Shown here piece after piece: positions 8,968 through 19,399 of a DNA stretch of 64,000 nt. Within the stretch, counting starts at the first letter, position 1. The number at the start of each line of letters is the position of its first letter. The translations under genes were made by a program, and so were the position numbers. This stretch comes from Flavobacterium sp. UBA2787 (GTDB lineage Bacteria > Bacteroidota > Bacteroidia > Flavobacteriales > Flavobacteriaceae): NCBI GenBank assembly GCA_002352205.1, contig DEHZ01000012.1, forward strand, positions 1 through 64,000, given 5' to 3'. A model generated the notes under the pieces. That model was given only the letters and a program-made list of their open reading frames with translations, was not told where the DNA came from and searched no databases.

Positions 8968-10167
8968 TTAACGATCAAAACCTTCTGCTTTAATTTGAAG
9001 AGGAGCACCAGTTGTTGTTATACCAAATGGAGTATCTATCCAATACACACGAGAACTACCCGTAATTGGAAAATAATTATCTAAAGAATAGCTCCCACCA
9101 TAACAACCTGCGTCTCCGGGAGATAAATCTAAATCGTAAAACTCAAAACTCGGATTTGCACCATTTTGCGATAAGGCAGGGAAAATGGTACTCCCCGTTA
9201 ATAAATTAATGCTTCCCAGATTATCTGATACTTCAGTTGGAATTTGATTAAGCTTAGTTGTTGTATTATAATAATAATTATAAGTACCTGAAAATCCATT
9301 TGGTAAAGAGAAAAAAGAGTGATTTCCAACAAGAGAACTAGGAGTAACTACTCTGAGGAATTGATTATTTGAAATCAATGCTCTAGAAGATGATGATACA
9401 TAGTAATTGAAGCTGCCACTTGTAGACGAGGCTGGATTTACTATTGTATTATTTAGTACATATAATTTAGTATCTACTGATGTATAACTATAAGAAATAG
9501 ATGAAAAATTTGAAGTAGTTGATAAAGATCTCTTGATAAAATTGTTATAAATATTTAAAGTTATATTTGATGTACATATAATTTGGGTTACTTTATTTGC
9601 AATTATATTCATTGAATCTTCTTGAATAGAAGTTGAATTTGCAATCGAAATAGTTCGTAATTCAGTTACTAAATCATTACCAATTACATTACCGTGAGAA
9701 AGGCTAATATTTCCATTTTGTAGGATGTTTGAAACAATACTGACATAATATTGATTATTGAAGGTAATATTACCACCCTCTAAAAAACACCCCATTATAT
9801 TGACATTTGTTCTCCAGCCTGATGTAGTTCCTTCTATATTTCCAGAAACCAAATGTGCTCCTATTATTGTAACTTTCCTATTATCTGATGCCTCGATAGT
9901 TATATTGCCTTGAATTTTATAACGAACACCGTCTTGAGCTGTTACGAATTCAAGAGCCTTATTTATGTTAATGTTTTCTACATAAGGACTATCTCCAATT
10001 TTTGGATAAATGACAATTCTATCCCCATCAATTGAAGCCGTTATTGCTTCTGAAATTGTGTTAAACGTTCCAGCAGGTCCATTTTCTTGAACTATTCTAT
10101 CCGTTGCAAAAATATGTGTAGTTAACACTAAGAATAATGTGGTTAAAAAAAGTTGTTTTGAAATCAT
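8968..10167 (-). CDS. Secreted beta-helix (pectate-lyase-like) protein without sorting domain
   Basis: 399 residues with a signal peptide ending near residue 21 (TTHIFATDRIV). The segment GTFNTISEAITASIDGDRIVIYP is the standard entry into a parallel beta-helix; later coils repeat (NITIEASDN, NITFNNQYYVSIVSNILQNGNISL). No catalytic motif is obvious, so it may be a binder rather than a lyase. The C-terminus (APLQIKAEGFDR) is not a T9SS sorting domain, unlike its neighbours. It is followed after 10 nt by the repeat protein 7644-8957, probably in one transcript. A 181-nt gap separates it from the gene upstream. Confidence 0.7.
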   Translation of the reverse strand: MISKQLFLTTLFLVLTTHIFATDRIVQENGPAGTFNTISEAITASIDGDRIVIYPKIGDSPYVENININKALEFVTAQDGVRYKIQGNITIEASDNRKVTIIGAHLVSGNIEGTTSGWRTNVNIMGCFLEGGNITFNNQYYVSIVSNILQNGNISLSHGNVIGNDLVTELRTISIANSTSIQEDSMNIIANKVTQIICTSNITLNIYNNFIKRSLSTTSNFSSISYSYTSVDTKLYVLNNTIVNPASSTSGSFNYYVSSSSRALISNNQFLRVVTPSSLVGNHSFFSLPNGFSGTYNYYYNTTTKLNQIPTEVSDNLGSINLLTGSTIFPALSQNGANPSFEFYDLDLSPGDAGCYGGSYSLDNYFPITGSSRVYWIDTPFGITTTGAPLQIKAEGFDR

Positions 10168-10348
10168 AATTATAACATATTTGAAAGTTGTTTTTATTGG
10201 TTTTATTATTATGTATTAGATTTTCTGTTTTTAAGGTTGAAATTTAAATTAGTGTACTTACTTTAATCTTTGGTATTAAATTCAATGATTGCTTTGAATT
10301 AAATTGTTAAGTGCTCTATTATTAAAGTTGTTTTAACCTAACCATTTA

Positions 10349-13300
10349 CTATTGAATAATTAACTTTGTAGTTAAACTTATGTCATTACTATCAAGCTTT
10401 AAAATATATACACCGTGTTTTAAATTCTGAGTATTGTAATTGATTAAGTTTCTTTCTTCTTGTAAATCATTCATATCGAAAGAATCTACTAATCTACCAT
10501 TCAAATCAAGAATACTTAGCTTCGCATTGTGAGGGTGTTCTAAAGAAAAGTAAACATTTGTATGACCATGAGAGGATGGGTTTGGAAAACAATAAAAAAT
10601 ATTTTTTTGTGAAACCGGTACCTCGGGAATATTTAATGTTGGCTCGTATGGAATACTAAAAAACTTCAACCCTTCAAAAAACAATTCTTCGTGAAAAAGT
10701 CTCCCTGAAATTAATAGATTAGAGTTGTCTAAGGGTATTAACTGCTTGGGTTCGAATAATGAGTATTCAGGACCAAAAAAATTAATAGTTTCATTTAAAA
10801 CAAGGTCAGAACTAAATTTTGAAATTTGAGACGAAATAAATGGTCCATTCCAATTGAGTAATCTATAAGGGAAATTGTAAGAACTCTGATTTTGACTCAA
10901 AACATAAATACTATCATTATCTAAAAATGCATCTTGATAATAGTTATTAGAATCAATATCATATGAACCTTGAAAATTTCCAAGCAAATCCCAACAGTCA
11001 ATATGAATATTAGCTATACTTCCAACTTTAGAACTAACAATGTAGAGCTTATTCAAATTACTTGATAATAAAAATTTATCCATAAACAATTCCGCATCAT
11101 TCATAAAGTTAGGTATTTGCCATATTAATTGACCTAAATTGTTAATTTTTATAATATAATTTCCATGCATAAATGTTTGGTTATTTAACCCATTCACTGC
11201 CATAAAAATTTCATTATCGTTAATACTTAGTTCAACAATTTTTGACGAAAAACTATCATTCAAATGATAATCATTAAAATAATTCTGAGTTCCATTGATA
11301 GAAATATTAAGAACTATTGGGTAAAAAATGGAAGAAAAATCATCTGATGATACTCCTCCAATTAGAATAGAATTAGAGCCATCAAATAATGCACTTGTTG
11401 CAAAACTAAAATTCAATGCCGAGTTAGTTGGAATATATAAGTTTGAAAATTCTTGAACTCCATTTGAATTAAACTTAATAACATTTATCAAAGATGATTC
11501 AAAATTATTCTGAGAATCAACAGCAGTAATCATAAAAATATTATTCAAATTATCAATTACAATTATTTCATTTTGCATACTGTTTAAACTAAAATTTTGA
11601 CTCCATACTTGTTCCAGATTATTTGTAAACTTTGTAAGTGTTGTACTAATTGAACCAAAATCTTTTGACAAAACAACTAATTCATTATTATTAGTAACAA
11701 AGAGCCTTAAACTAGAAGTTCCAACAGTATCAGAAATCATATAACTGGAAACAAACTGTCCTATGCTATTATATTTAATTATATAACTTTTTTGACTTAT
11801 CTGCTCAGCATCTTGTTCATTTACATAAAAACTACTAATTAAAGAAAAGGTATTACTGCTAGAATCAGCAACAGTTTCCAAAACATTAACTCTGATTGAA
11901 TTCTGAGATACATATTTCGTATTCCAAATTAAAGAGTTAGCTGCATCAAATTGTAATACTTCATAAACAGTTCCATGTGTTGAATAAGTAGAATTAAGAA
12001 TAAAACTTTTAGAATTTGAATTAAATGTAACACCCAAAAAAGCACCTACTGTGATACCATTAGATGCCTGATTTAAATAAAATTCATTTGAAGACTGTAA
12101 ACTACCGTTTGCAATTGAATAGGTTGAGGAATTGATAACACTTTCAAAAGTATCACTATCCATAAACCTTGAATTTAAACAAATTGTACTTGAAATCAGT
12201 GACATAAAAAAATCAGAGGGCACGTACTGATCTGATGAATGTTGAGACCAATTACTACTTCCATCAAGATTTAAAGAATGTAAAACAAACCCATCGCCTT
12301 CATCTGGATTTCCATTTTTATATCCCCCTACAAAAAGTTTATTTTCATGAAACAAAATACTTTTTAGTAAAGTACTACTTTCATCATCAAAATACTGATT
12401 TATTAACCACAACTCCTCCCCAGCATGATCATACTTAATTGTTGCCGACTTGGTAAAAAATTCATCATTATAATTCTTTACTACATAAATACTATTATTA
12501 GTATCTAATGTAAAATCCGTAGGCCAACTGTCAACAAAATAAAGATTATTATCAATTGTAATTTGGGTACTTTTGTATTTTTTCCATAATTGAACTCCGG
12601 CAGAATTAAATTTAATAGTTACCGTCTTACTCGCAGAACCTTCTTCATTATCTTCATATCCATAACCACAAACTAAAAGATTTCCTAAATTATCCAAACG
12701 TAAAATTTTAGGTTCATTCCATGTTTGACTTGGAAAAGTAGTATCAACATGTTCCCAAAGCAATTGACCTAGCGAAGAAACTTTTGAAATATAATAGGTT
12801 ACTTTTGAATTACTATGAGTTATACCAGACACATAGAGTTCACCTGAATTTGACAGAACCAAAGAGTTTGGTATTTCAAAATTACTTGAATTACCATATA
12901 TAATTTGCCAAATTAATTGTCCCTCATTACTAATTTTAGCACAAAAAACATCCATACTAGTTTGATTCCAAAGATAACCTACTAAATATAAAAACCCATT
13001 TGAATCAATTGTAATCGCTGTTCCTGAATTAACTGTAAACTCTGGCGAAGGAATTCTCAGAGTCCACTCTATAACACCGCTTGAATTAACTTTTATAGTT
13101 GTAATATCTCCTGATTTGGTGCTTTCGTTTCCACTACTTCCTGTAATATAAATATTCCCATTACTATCACTACACTGTGCACGCGGTATATTGATTGAAT
13201 TACCAATTTTACCGTGAAAATCATAAGTAAGGTTATTTGCTAATAATGAACTAACTTCATTTTCTTTAATTGTTTGATTCATAACATTCGTTCCATTTAA

Positions 13301-13438
13301 GTTTGAAACAATACCATGCTTTATTGACAAATCATAACCTTTAAATTGATTAGCTCCACCTATTAGATAGTCTTGACTTATAATTTCATTAGAAAAAAAG
13401 ATAAAAATTAAAAATTGAATATGAAGAAATTTGTTCAT
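10349..13438 (-). CDS. Large secreted beta-propeller (SBBP-repeat) protein with T9SS type A sorting domain
   Basis: About 1029 residues from the ATG at 13438 (MNKFLHIQFLIFIFFSNEIIS is a good signal peptide; an ATG at 13468 is the alternative). The body consists of repeats such as DSNGNIYITGSSGNESTKSG and DSNGFLYLVGY followed by IKVNSSGVIEW and ISNEGQLIWQ, the pattern of SBBP/beta-propeller repeats. The last ~85 residues form a T9SS sorting domain (YCFPNPSSHGHTNVYFSL ... LKHGVYILKLDS). It begins just after the end of the BNR protein 13480-15678, so the two are likely one operon. Expected location: outer surface or medium. Confidence 0.75.
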   Translation of the reverse strand: MNKFLHIQFLIFIFFSNEIISQDYLIGGANQFKGYDLSIKHGIVSNLNGTNVMNQTIKENEVSSLLANNLTYDFHGKIGNSINIPRAQCSDSNGNIYITGSSGNESTKSGDITTIKVNSSGVIEWTLRIPSPEFTVNSGTAITIDSNGFLYLVGYLWNQTSMDVFCAKISNEGQLIWQIIYGNSSNFEIPNSLVLSNSGELYVSGITHSNSKVTYYISKVSSLGQLLWEHVDTTFPSQTWNEPKILRLDNLGNLLVCGYGYEDNEEGSASKTVTIKFNSAGVQLWKKYKSTQITIDNNLYFVDSWPTDFTLDTNNSIYVVKNYNDEFFTKSATIKYDHAGEELWLINQYFDDESSTLLKSILFHENKLFVGGYKNGNPDEGDGFVLHSLNLDGSSNWSQHSSDQYVPSDFFMSLISSTICLNSRFMDSDTFESVINSSTYSIANGSLQSSNEFYLNQASNGITVGAFLGVTFNSNSKSFILNSTYSTHGTVYEVLQFDAANSLIWNTKYVSQNSIRVNVLETVADSSSNTFSLISSFYVNEQDAEQISQKSYIIKYNSIGQFVSSYMISDTVGTSSLRLFVTNNNELVVLSKDFGSISTTLTKFTNNLEQVWSQNFSLNSMQNEIIVIDNLNNIFMITAVDSQNNFESSLINVIKFNSNGVQEFSNLYIPTNSALNFSFATSALFDGSNSILIGGVSSDDFSSIFYPIVLNISINGTQNYFNDYHLNDSFSSKIVELSINDNEIFMAVNGLNNQTFMHGNYIIKINNLGQLIWQIPNFMNDAELFMDKFLLSSNLNKLYIVSSKVGSIANIHIDCWDLLGNFQGSYDIDSNNYYQDAFLDNDSIYVLSQNQSSYNFPYRLLNWNGPFISSQISKFSSDLVLNETINFFGPEYSLFEPKQLIPLDNSNLLISGRLFHEELFFEGLKFFSIPYEPTLNIPEVPVSQKNIFYCFPNPSSHGHTNVYFSLEHPHNAKLSILDLNGRLVDSFDMNDLQEERNLINYNTQNLKHGVYILKLDSNDISLTTKLIIQ

Positions 13439-13479
13439 AAGATTTAAGCTTTTAAATAGTATTTTCATTATATTGATAA

Positions 13480-15678
13480 TTATTTTTTTATTATTCTTAA
13501 AGTATTTAATTCGCCGTTGATTGCAGCAACTTTTAAAAGATAAACACCTGCTTCTAGATGAGAAATATCAAGTATATTACTTGTTATTGGATTTAAACTA
13601 ATATTTTTCCCTTGTATATCATAAAGTTGAACAAAATCTATATCTATTTTTGAACTTATATGTATAATGCCATTTGAAGGATTTGGATAAATAAACATAT
13701 CACTTTCATTGTTATGTTCTGGCAAACTTAACGTTTCAGTAAGTTTATACAACCCTCTTAAACTCTCCGGAAAATTTACCGCAAATGGAGAGGTTTGAAC
13801 AAAGACTTCGTTTGCAGAGTTTGAGTATAAAAGTGAATAAACACTATTAGAATAAGGCTCCAATGCTAAAGGTTTTCCCATGCTTTGCCAAGACTGACCA
13901 TTGTTAGAACTTTTATAAACAACTTCATCACCTGAAACTGTATAAAAACCATTTTGAGTTGAAAGAATATATCCAGGAAATGAATTATTTGGGAAACCAA
14001 TTTCTGTAGTTACAACAACTGATTCATTTAATTGGAGTAAAAAAGTCTTAAGGCATACATTTAAAAAAATAGAATCCCCAGAACCGTATATAAAACTTTC
14101 AGTTGCCGATCCACATTCAAAATCGGAATTAAAATCATAAGTAAAAACATTCCAGTTTTGCCCATTATTGGTTGAATAGTATAATTCAGCTTGGTTAGAT
14201 TGAAACGTGCAAAAAATTACGCCTTGATTATTTTCACAAATACTGGAAAAAGGTTGTTCCCCTTGCAAAATCATTTGCCATGTTTGACCCATATTTGTTG
14301 ACCTGTAGAGTTTGTTTGATTCATTATGGTGAGTTAAATAAATATTCCCATTAGGTGCCACATACAGTCTTAAAATAGAAACTGCATTAGGGTTAGGTAC
14401 ATTTATTTCTTGCAAATTATTTGCAGAGTTCATTTTATATAATTTATTCAGCTTTGTAAAAAACACATTACCATTGCCATCTTTATTAAGATATTCTAAA
14501 CCTGCCTGAATATGACCCGGTATATAAAAATTCATCCATCCAGCTCCAGAAGTAGTAGATTTAGAAATCATAGAAGAATTAAAATCTAACGAATATAATG
14601 CGTTGTTTGAATCAAATAAAATTTGAGAAGTAGAACCTATAAAACCATTTGTTTCTGAAATCCAAGAATTATTTTCTAGTTTCTGTGCAATAAATTCACT
14701 CGAAAATTGATGAATTACCCCATTAGATTTTACAATGGAAACAACACGTTGTTGAGAATTATTTAAATTTTGATTTACAAATACCGGAGTTTCCTGATTT
14801 AAATTTGAAATTTTGTATATCGTATTTTCAGTTCCTACCCAAAGTTCCAACAATTGGCTATCATAAAATAAAGTAGTGTAACGACTATTGGGATTGCTAT
14901 TTAAATGATATGATATCCAGTTGATTCCATTTGTAGATTTTAGAATTTTATTTTGATTAGTTTGTAAATTTTTAGAAAGTGCATAAAAAGTATTATTGGG
15001 ACCTTCTACAATTTTATAAACTTGTTCGCCTCCTAAAGTATTTTGAAAACTTTGTCCACCATTTAGAGAAGTAAAAATTCCATTGGCTTGAGTTCCAATT
15101 ATTATTGTATTACCATTTAATGTTTGATAAACACATTCAGGAATATTATCATAATTTAAAACTGAATCAAATAGTATTTGTTGAATGTTTGATACTGAAT
15201 TACCACTCAATGTATATTTATATATTGCCGGAGGAAATGGAAATATAACACTCAGCCCTCCGCCAAAAAAAACATTCGAAGTATTAATGTTTGAAAGTGC
15301 ATAAATAGACTCGTGGTGACCTGAATTAGGATTAGTTTCTAATGATGCTTGTTGCCAAGGGGCTCCTTCATTAGAAGTATATACCAAACCCCATAATTCA
15401 TCAGCCAGAAAAACAGTTCCGGTATTTTCTCTAACCATGATATCATAGTAATTTTCAACCGAATAATTAGGAAATTTACTCCAAGTACCCAAACCATTTT
15501 TTTTCCAAACTTCTCGGCTAGAAGTTAACATGTATAGATTCCCTAAATTATCAGAATCAGCATCCCATGGGGATACATTCAAAGGATAATCCTTATAGTA
15601 GGACCAATTTTGTGCATAGGTGGTTAATTGAACTAACTGCATTAATGCAATAGCAATTAAGAGATTATTAATTTTCAT
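13480..15678 (-). CDS. Secreted BNR/sialidase-like propeller protein with T9SS type A sorting domain
   Basis: 732 residues with a signal peptide (MKINNLLIAIALMQLVQLTTYA|Q). Asp-box-like motifs are repeated: TSNEGAPWQQ, SLNGGQSFQN, STNMGQTWQM, STNNGQNWNV and SSNNGQSWQSM, which mark BNR propeller blades. Catalytic arginines of true sialidases are not recognisable, so an enzymatic role is not claimed. A T9SS domain closes the protein (FIYPNPSNGIIHISS ... LEAGVYLLKVAA). A TACCTGA palindrome lies 45 nt upstream of the start. A similar architecture on the plus strand at 19464-21764 may be a distant paralogue. Confidence 0.78.
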   Translation of the reverse strand: MKINNLLIAIALMQLVQLTTYAQNWSYYKDYPLNVSPWDADSDNLGNLYMLTSSREVWKKNGLGTWSKFPNYSVENYYDIMVRENTGTVFLADELWGLVYTSNEGAPWQQASLETNPNSGHHESIYALSNINTSNVFFGGGLSVIFPFPPAIYKYTLSGNSVSNIQQILFDSVLNYDNIPECVYQTLNGNTIIIGTQANGIFTSLNGGQSFQNTLGGEQVYKIVEGPNNTFYALSKNLQTNQNKILKSTNGINWISYHLNSNPNSRYTTLFYDSQLLELWVGTENTIYKISNLNQETPVFVNQNLNNSQQRVVSIVKSNGVIHQFSSEFIAQKLENNSWISETNGFIGSTSQILFDSNNALYSLDFNSSMISKSTTSGAGWMNFYIPGHIQAGLEYLNKDGNGNVFFTKLNKLYKMNSANNLQEINVPNPNAVSILRLYVAPNGNIYLTHHNESNKLYRSTNMGQTWQMILQGEQPFSSICENNQGVIFCTFQSNQAELYYSTNNGQNWNVFTYDFNSDFECGSATESFIYGSGDSIFLNVCLKTFLLQLNESVVVTTEIGFPNNSFPGYILSTQNGFYTVSGDEVVYKSSNNGQSWQSMGKPLALEPYSNSVYSLLYSNSANEVFVQTSPFAVNFPESLRGLYKLTETLSLPEHNNESDMFIYPNPSNGIIHISSKIDIDFVQLYDIQGKNISLNPITSNILDISHLEAGVYLLKVAAINGELNTLRIIKK

Positions 15679-15722
15679 AGCTTTTTTGGTGTAAAACTAA
15701 TTATTCAAGAAGCAAAAAAAAA

Positions 15723-15738
15723 TACCTGATTTGAGGTA
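15723..15738. promoter_or_regulatory. 7-2-7 palindrome TACCTGA-TT-TGAGGTA
   Basis: Sixteen-base inverted repeat with two-base spacer, 45 nt upstream of the BNR protein start at 15678. The arrangement of heptamers around a two-base centre is the geometry known for NarL/FixJ-family binding sites (family knowledge). Assignment as an operator is inference; a 5'-leader hairpin is the alternative. Confidence 0.4.
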
Positions 15739-15827
15739 ATTTTAGACTATTGTATTAGTTTTCAAAAGAGTAATAAATATCCAAACCTATACTTGTTTGA
15801 AGTTAGCTAAAAGGTATTTTAAAAAAT

Positions 15828-15843
15828 TACCTGAAAATAGGTA
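15828..15843. promoter_or_regulatory. 7-2-7 palindrome TACCTGA-AA-ATAGGTA
   Basis: Same heptamer geometry as the sites at 1776 and 15723, with an additional half-site AAGGTA just before it at about 15811. It lies 128 nt upstream of the small lipoprotein gene (15972) and 150 nt from the divergent start at 15678, so it could serve either. Confidence 0.35.
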
Positions 15844-15971
15844 TTTTAGAATTTACCATTTTTATTTTTATTTGCTGAGTTGATTTTTTGGTTAGAATGT
15901 ACATTATTAGCAAACAAAATTTCAACAATAATTTTTGTCTAATATTTTAGTTTAATTTCAAATCTTTATTA

Positions 15972-16373
15972 ATGAAAAAATCAAATTTTAAAATTACTCG
16001 TTTTGTGCTTTCAGTTTTTGCAATCTTTCTTCTTGTTGGATGTTCAAAAGATGACGATGGTGGCTCTAATTCTCCATCAACTTACGAAATAGTTTTTAAA
16101 GCGGAAGCTTCTGCTGGCTGTACTCTTAATGCATCTTCCTACGGATATGATTCTACAATATCAACAGTTTCATCTATTGGTGGTACAACTTGGACAAGCC
16201 CTACTATTACAGCTCCTTCAAGTGCAAACGTTGCCGCTATTAGTATGAATGCAATGGGTAGCAATCCTGCATCAACTTTAAAAGTACAAATTTATGTAAA
16301 TGGTGTTTTGAAAAAAGAAGGAACAAGTATCGGAACCGCATTGTCTGCAATAGCTCAGCATCCATTAAATTAA
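15972..16373 (+). CDS. Small surface lipoprotein
   Basis: 133 residues. The lipoprotein signal ends LLVGC, followed by SKDDDGGS; an acidic run after the Cys is typical of surface-exposed lipoproteins in Bacteroidota. The mature part is a small, Ser/Thr-rich probable beta domain (TYEIVFKAEASAGCTLNAS ... LKVQIYVNGVLKKEG). I know of related Flavobacterium lipoproteins but no function. It stands between the secreted-protein operon and the histidine kinase, with long non-coding flanks on each side (293 nt and 190 nt). Confidence 0.65.
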   Translation: MKKSNFKITRFVLSVFAIFLLVGCSKDDDGGSNSPSTYEIVFKAEASAGCTLNASSYGYDSTISTVSSIGGTTWTSPTITAPSSANVAAISMNAMGSNPASTLKVQIYVNGVLKKEGTSIGTALSAIAQHPLN

Positions 16374-16563
16374 TAGTTTCCTTTTCAACTATTTTTATTC
16401 TAAAAAAAGAAATAGTTTTAGTTTAGTTTTACAAAAATTCAGAATTTAACATAAGTTAGTTCTGATTTTTTTTTGAATCTAAGTAGATTAATTCTATTTT
16501 CATTTTTTAAATAGATAAAATCAAAAAGAACAAAGGGCTAATGACAACTAATTTTACTCCAAA

Positions 16564-18546
16564 ATGAAGAATTTTTTATACCTATTAATTTTACTGTTTT
16601 CCAGTAGCGTTTTTACACAAGAGGTTCGAACTATAGACAATTATTCGAACATTATTGATAGTTTAAAACTTGAATTAAAAAAATCGGCTACAGATAGCAG
16701 TAAGTGTCTTTATGCACTTAAAATTGCTGGGATGTATAAATCAAACGGTCAGACTGATGAATTTTTAAAATATTCAAAATTAGGTAAAAAATATGCTCTG
16801 AAAAGTCCATTTTTGACTGAATATACAAAATACTTTTTGTCTCTTAAACACCTTAATGATCGAGAGATTGATTTGTTTATACAAGAGATAAAAAAAATTC
16901 AAAAAAATCTGAAAAAATTTAACAATGAAAAAAGCACAGAGTTACAACTCATAATAACCCAAAATCTTAGTACCTATTATCAAAATAACAATGACTATAA
17001 AAACTCTATTCAAATATTAACAGACGAGGGTATTAATCTAGCTAAAAAAAGCAAAAACAACACTTTATTGGCTCTATTTTATGAAAGTATTGGTAGGTCA
17101 TTTTTTAATATAAATGAATATAATAAGTCTAATATTTATTATTCAAAAGCTTTACAATCTTATAAAAAATCATCTACCAATAAAGATGATCTTATAATGT
17201 GTTATGTATATATGGCAAATAACCTAATTTTACTTGATGATTTAGATCAGGCAAAACTAAATTTAAATTATGCATTAGCTCAACTAAAAGACAATACACT
17301 TTCAAACGCCTATTCTCATTATTATTACGTATGTGGTCATTATTCCTACTATGAAAAAAAATTTAATGAAGCAGTGAAGTTTTACCTTCTGGGACTGCAA
17401 AGTTTAAAACCAACAAACAGTTATAGAACCGAAATTCAAATAAAAATATCCCTTTCTGAAGCCTTAATGGAATTAAATAGATTTGAGGAAGCAATGGTAT
17501 ATCTAAAGGAAATTGAACCTAAAGTGCCTACGTTATATAAATTAAACTTTTTAAATTTATATTCTCGTAATTTTGAAAGTCTTAATGATTTTAAAGCTGC
17601 CCATTTTGTTAATAAAGAATATATTCGAGTGAAAGATAGTATTGACAATGAAAGCAAGAGAATTCATTTTATTGAATTAGAGGCTAAATACAATACGATA
17701 GAGAATGAAAATAAAATACTAAATCTTGAAAAAGAGAATCAAATTAAAGAAATCGAATTACAAAAAAATCAAACCCTCTACAGTATTCTTTTTTCATTAA
17801 TTTTAATCGGCATGATTTCATTTTTATTTCTTTTAAAAAACTTAAAGAATTTAAGAAAAATAAATTCTCAAAAAGACATCATCCATCATCAAAAAATTCA
17901 GAGTTTGAAAAATCAAAAAGAAATTGAAATAATGTATGCAATGATTGAAGGTGAAGAAGCAGAGAAGAAAAGAATTTCAAGAGACTTACATGACGGTATT
18001 GGCAGCAGTTTAACTTCTATAAAAATGAAACTTGAATATTATGACCAACACCCCACCGAAAAGAACTTAGTTCAAGAGGCAAAACAACACTTAACTAAAA
18101 CAATTAAAGAATTAAGACAGATTGCTTACAACTTAATTCCCGAAACTTTGAATAGTTTGGGTTTAGATGCTGCAATAAAAGATTACTGCATGATGAATTC
18201 CACCAAAGAATTTATCATTGAATACAATTCCTTTGATATTTGTAAAGAAATAAAGATGTCACACCAAATAAGTATTTATAGAATCGTACAGGAATTAATA
18301 AACAATGCTATTAAACATTCGTATGCAAATCATGTATTTGTACAGTGTAGTCAGAATGACAAATTGTTTCTTATTACAGTAGAAGATAATGGTATAGGAA
18401 TGCATAATGAGTCTGGTAATAAAAATGGGATGGGGCTAACTAATATAAAAAAACGAGTGGAAATTTTAGATGGGAATTTTGAAATATCATCTACTGCAAA
18501 TAATGGCATCATAATTAACATTGAACTGCATATTGAATTAGATTGA
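16564..18546 (+). CDS. TPR-containing sensor histidine kinase, NarX/HisKA_3 type
   Basis: 660 residues. A signal peptide (MKNFLYLLILLFSSSVFT) leads to a periplasmic region of about 370 residues rich in TPR-like helices (for example NEYNKSNIYYSKALQSYKK). A coiled coil (NENKILNLEKENQIKEIELQ) precedes one transmembrane helix near residues 405-420. The H-box is RISRDLHDGIGSSL with His476, typical of HisKA_3; the ATPase part has the N-box ELINNAIKHS and G-boxes DNGIGM and GMGLTNIKKR. Such kinases pair with LuxR/NarL response regulators, normally encoded next door. Here only a remnant follows, so the kinase may be orphaned or act with a distant regulator. Confidence 0.88.
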   Translation: MKNFLYLLILLFSSSVFTQEVRTIDNYSNIIDSLKLELKKSATDSSKCLYALKIAGMYKSNGQTDEFLKYSKLGKKYALKSPFLTEYTKYFLSLKHLNDREIDLFIQEIKKIQKNLKKFNNEKSTELQLIITQNLSTYYQNNNDYKNSIQILTDEGINLAKKSKNNTLLALFYESIGRSFFNINEYNKSNIYYSKALQSYKKSSTNKDDLIMCYVYMANNLILLDDLDQAKLNLNYALAQLKDNTLSNAYSHYYYVCGHYSYYEKKFNEAVKFYLLGLQSLKPTNSYRTEIQIKISLSEALMELNRFEEAMVYLKEIEPKVPTLYKLNFLNLYSRNFESLNDFKAAHFVNKEYIRVKDSIDNESKRIHFIELEAKYNTIENENKILNLEKENQIKEIELQKNQTLYSILFSLILIGMISFLFLLKNLKNLRKINSQKDIIHHQKIQSLKNQKEIEIMYAMIEGEEAEKKRISRDLHDGIGSSLTSIKMKLEYYDQHPTEKNLVQEAKQHLTKTIKELRQIAYNLIPETLNSLGLDAAIKDYCMMNSTKEFIIEYNSFDICKEIKMSHQISIYRIVQELINNAIKHSYANHVFVQCSQNDKLFLITVEDNGIGMHNESGNKNGMGLTNIKKRVEILDGNFEISSTANNGIIINIELHIELD

Positions 18547-18556
18547 AAGTGAAGCA

Positions 18557-18745
18557 AAAAAACATATAGGTGATAACCATATTTTAATTATGCAGGGATT
18601 AAAATTATATTTGGTTAAAAATAAGCATATAAAATTTAATTCGCAGTTGGGGCACGTAAAACGAAAAGTAAGTTGCATTGATCGAGCAATTACGATACAA
18701 AAACAATTTAAAAGGAACACTTTGCTCGAAACATTAAAGATTTGA
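18557..18745 (+). pseudogene. Remnant of a NarL/LuxR-family response regulator
   Basis: In the frame running 18557-18745 the sequence reads IGDNHILIMQGLKLYLV, matching the conserved start of NarL-type receivers (xxDDHxLxxxGLxxxL). The reading then loses similarity and stops after about 60 codons. No start codon in good position precedes it, and no phosphoacceptor region or HTH can be recognised. It follows the histidine kinase by 10 nt, exactly where its partner gene is expected. I read it as a truncated, decayed partner gene. Confidence 0.6.
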
Positions 18746-18821
18746 AATTATTAAGCAGAGAATATACAAAATTTTAGGAGCTATTTTTATTTACAATTGT
18801 ATTATTTTAGATGAAACGACT

Positions 18822-19232
18822 ATGATAAAACGCTATTTTACAAACTCAACAAACTTATTACGAATAATAGTAGGTATTACCATGATGTCACATGGCATAG
18901 CAAGGCTTTTCTATGCTTCCATTTATGCATTTGGAAACTTTTTGGAATCAAATGGATTGTTATATGGTTTTTATCTCGCTTGGATAATCACACTATTAGA
19001 TTTGTTTTTTGGAATTTTATTGATTTTTAATACATGTATCAAGCACGCAAGCTATTGGTTTATTTTTATACTGCTGATGGGGATTGCATTAGTACACCGT
19101 CATCACGGGTGGTTTGTTGTAGGGCATGGAAGTAATGGAATAGAATATAGTATCGTATTGATCTCCTGCTTTTACACTTTACTCACAATAAATAAAAATC
19201 ATGAATCAAAAAAGCTGACTGCAGATCGATAA
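18822..19232 (+). CDS. DoxX-like small membrane protein
   Basis: 136 residues with four hydrophobic helices. The N-terminal segment LLRIIVGITMMSHGIARLFY is typical of DoxX-family proteins, followed by LLDLFFGILLIFNT and a His-rich loop (VHRHHGWFVVGHGSNGIEY) seen in that family. The family is linked to quinone or redox-related membrane functions, but a specific role cannot be given. It stands alone between the kinase region and the next secreted-protein gene; the end (HESKKLTADR) is polar and cytoplasmic in prediction. Confidence 0.7.
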   Translation: MIKRYFTNSTNLLRIIVGITMMSHGIARLFYASIYAFGNFLESNGLLYGFYLAWIITLLDLFFGILLIFNTCIKHASYWFIFILLMGIALVHRHHGWFVVGHGSNGIEYSIVLISCFYTLLTINKNHESKKLTADR

Positions 19233-19399
19233 TCAAATATAACGAAAATGGAATAGTAAACTTCCTTATGGCTCACCTTCGTTGAATTCTTATTGTAAAT
19301 TGGATTTAATCTCAAATAATCTTTTTTTTAAATCTTAAGCAACCTTTTCTATTATTTTATATCACCTCAAAGAGTTTAAATTAAATGAAAATGACAGAA

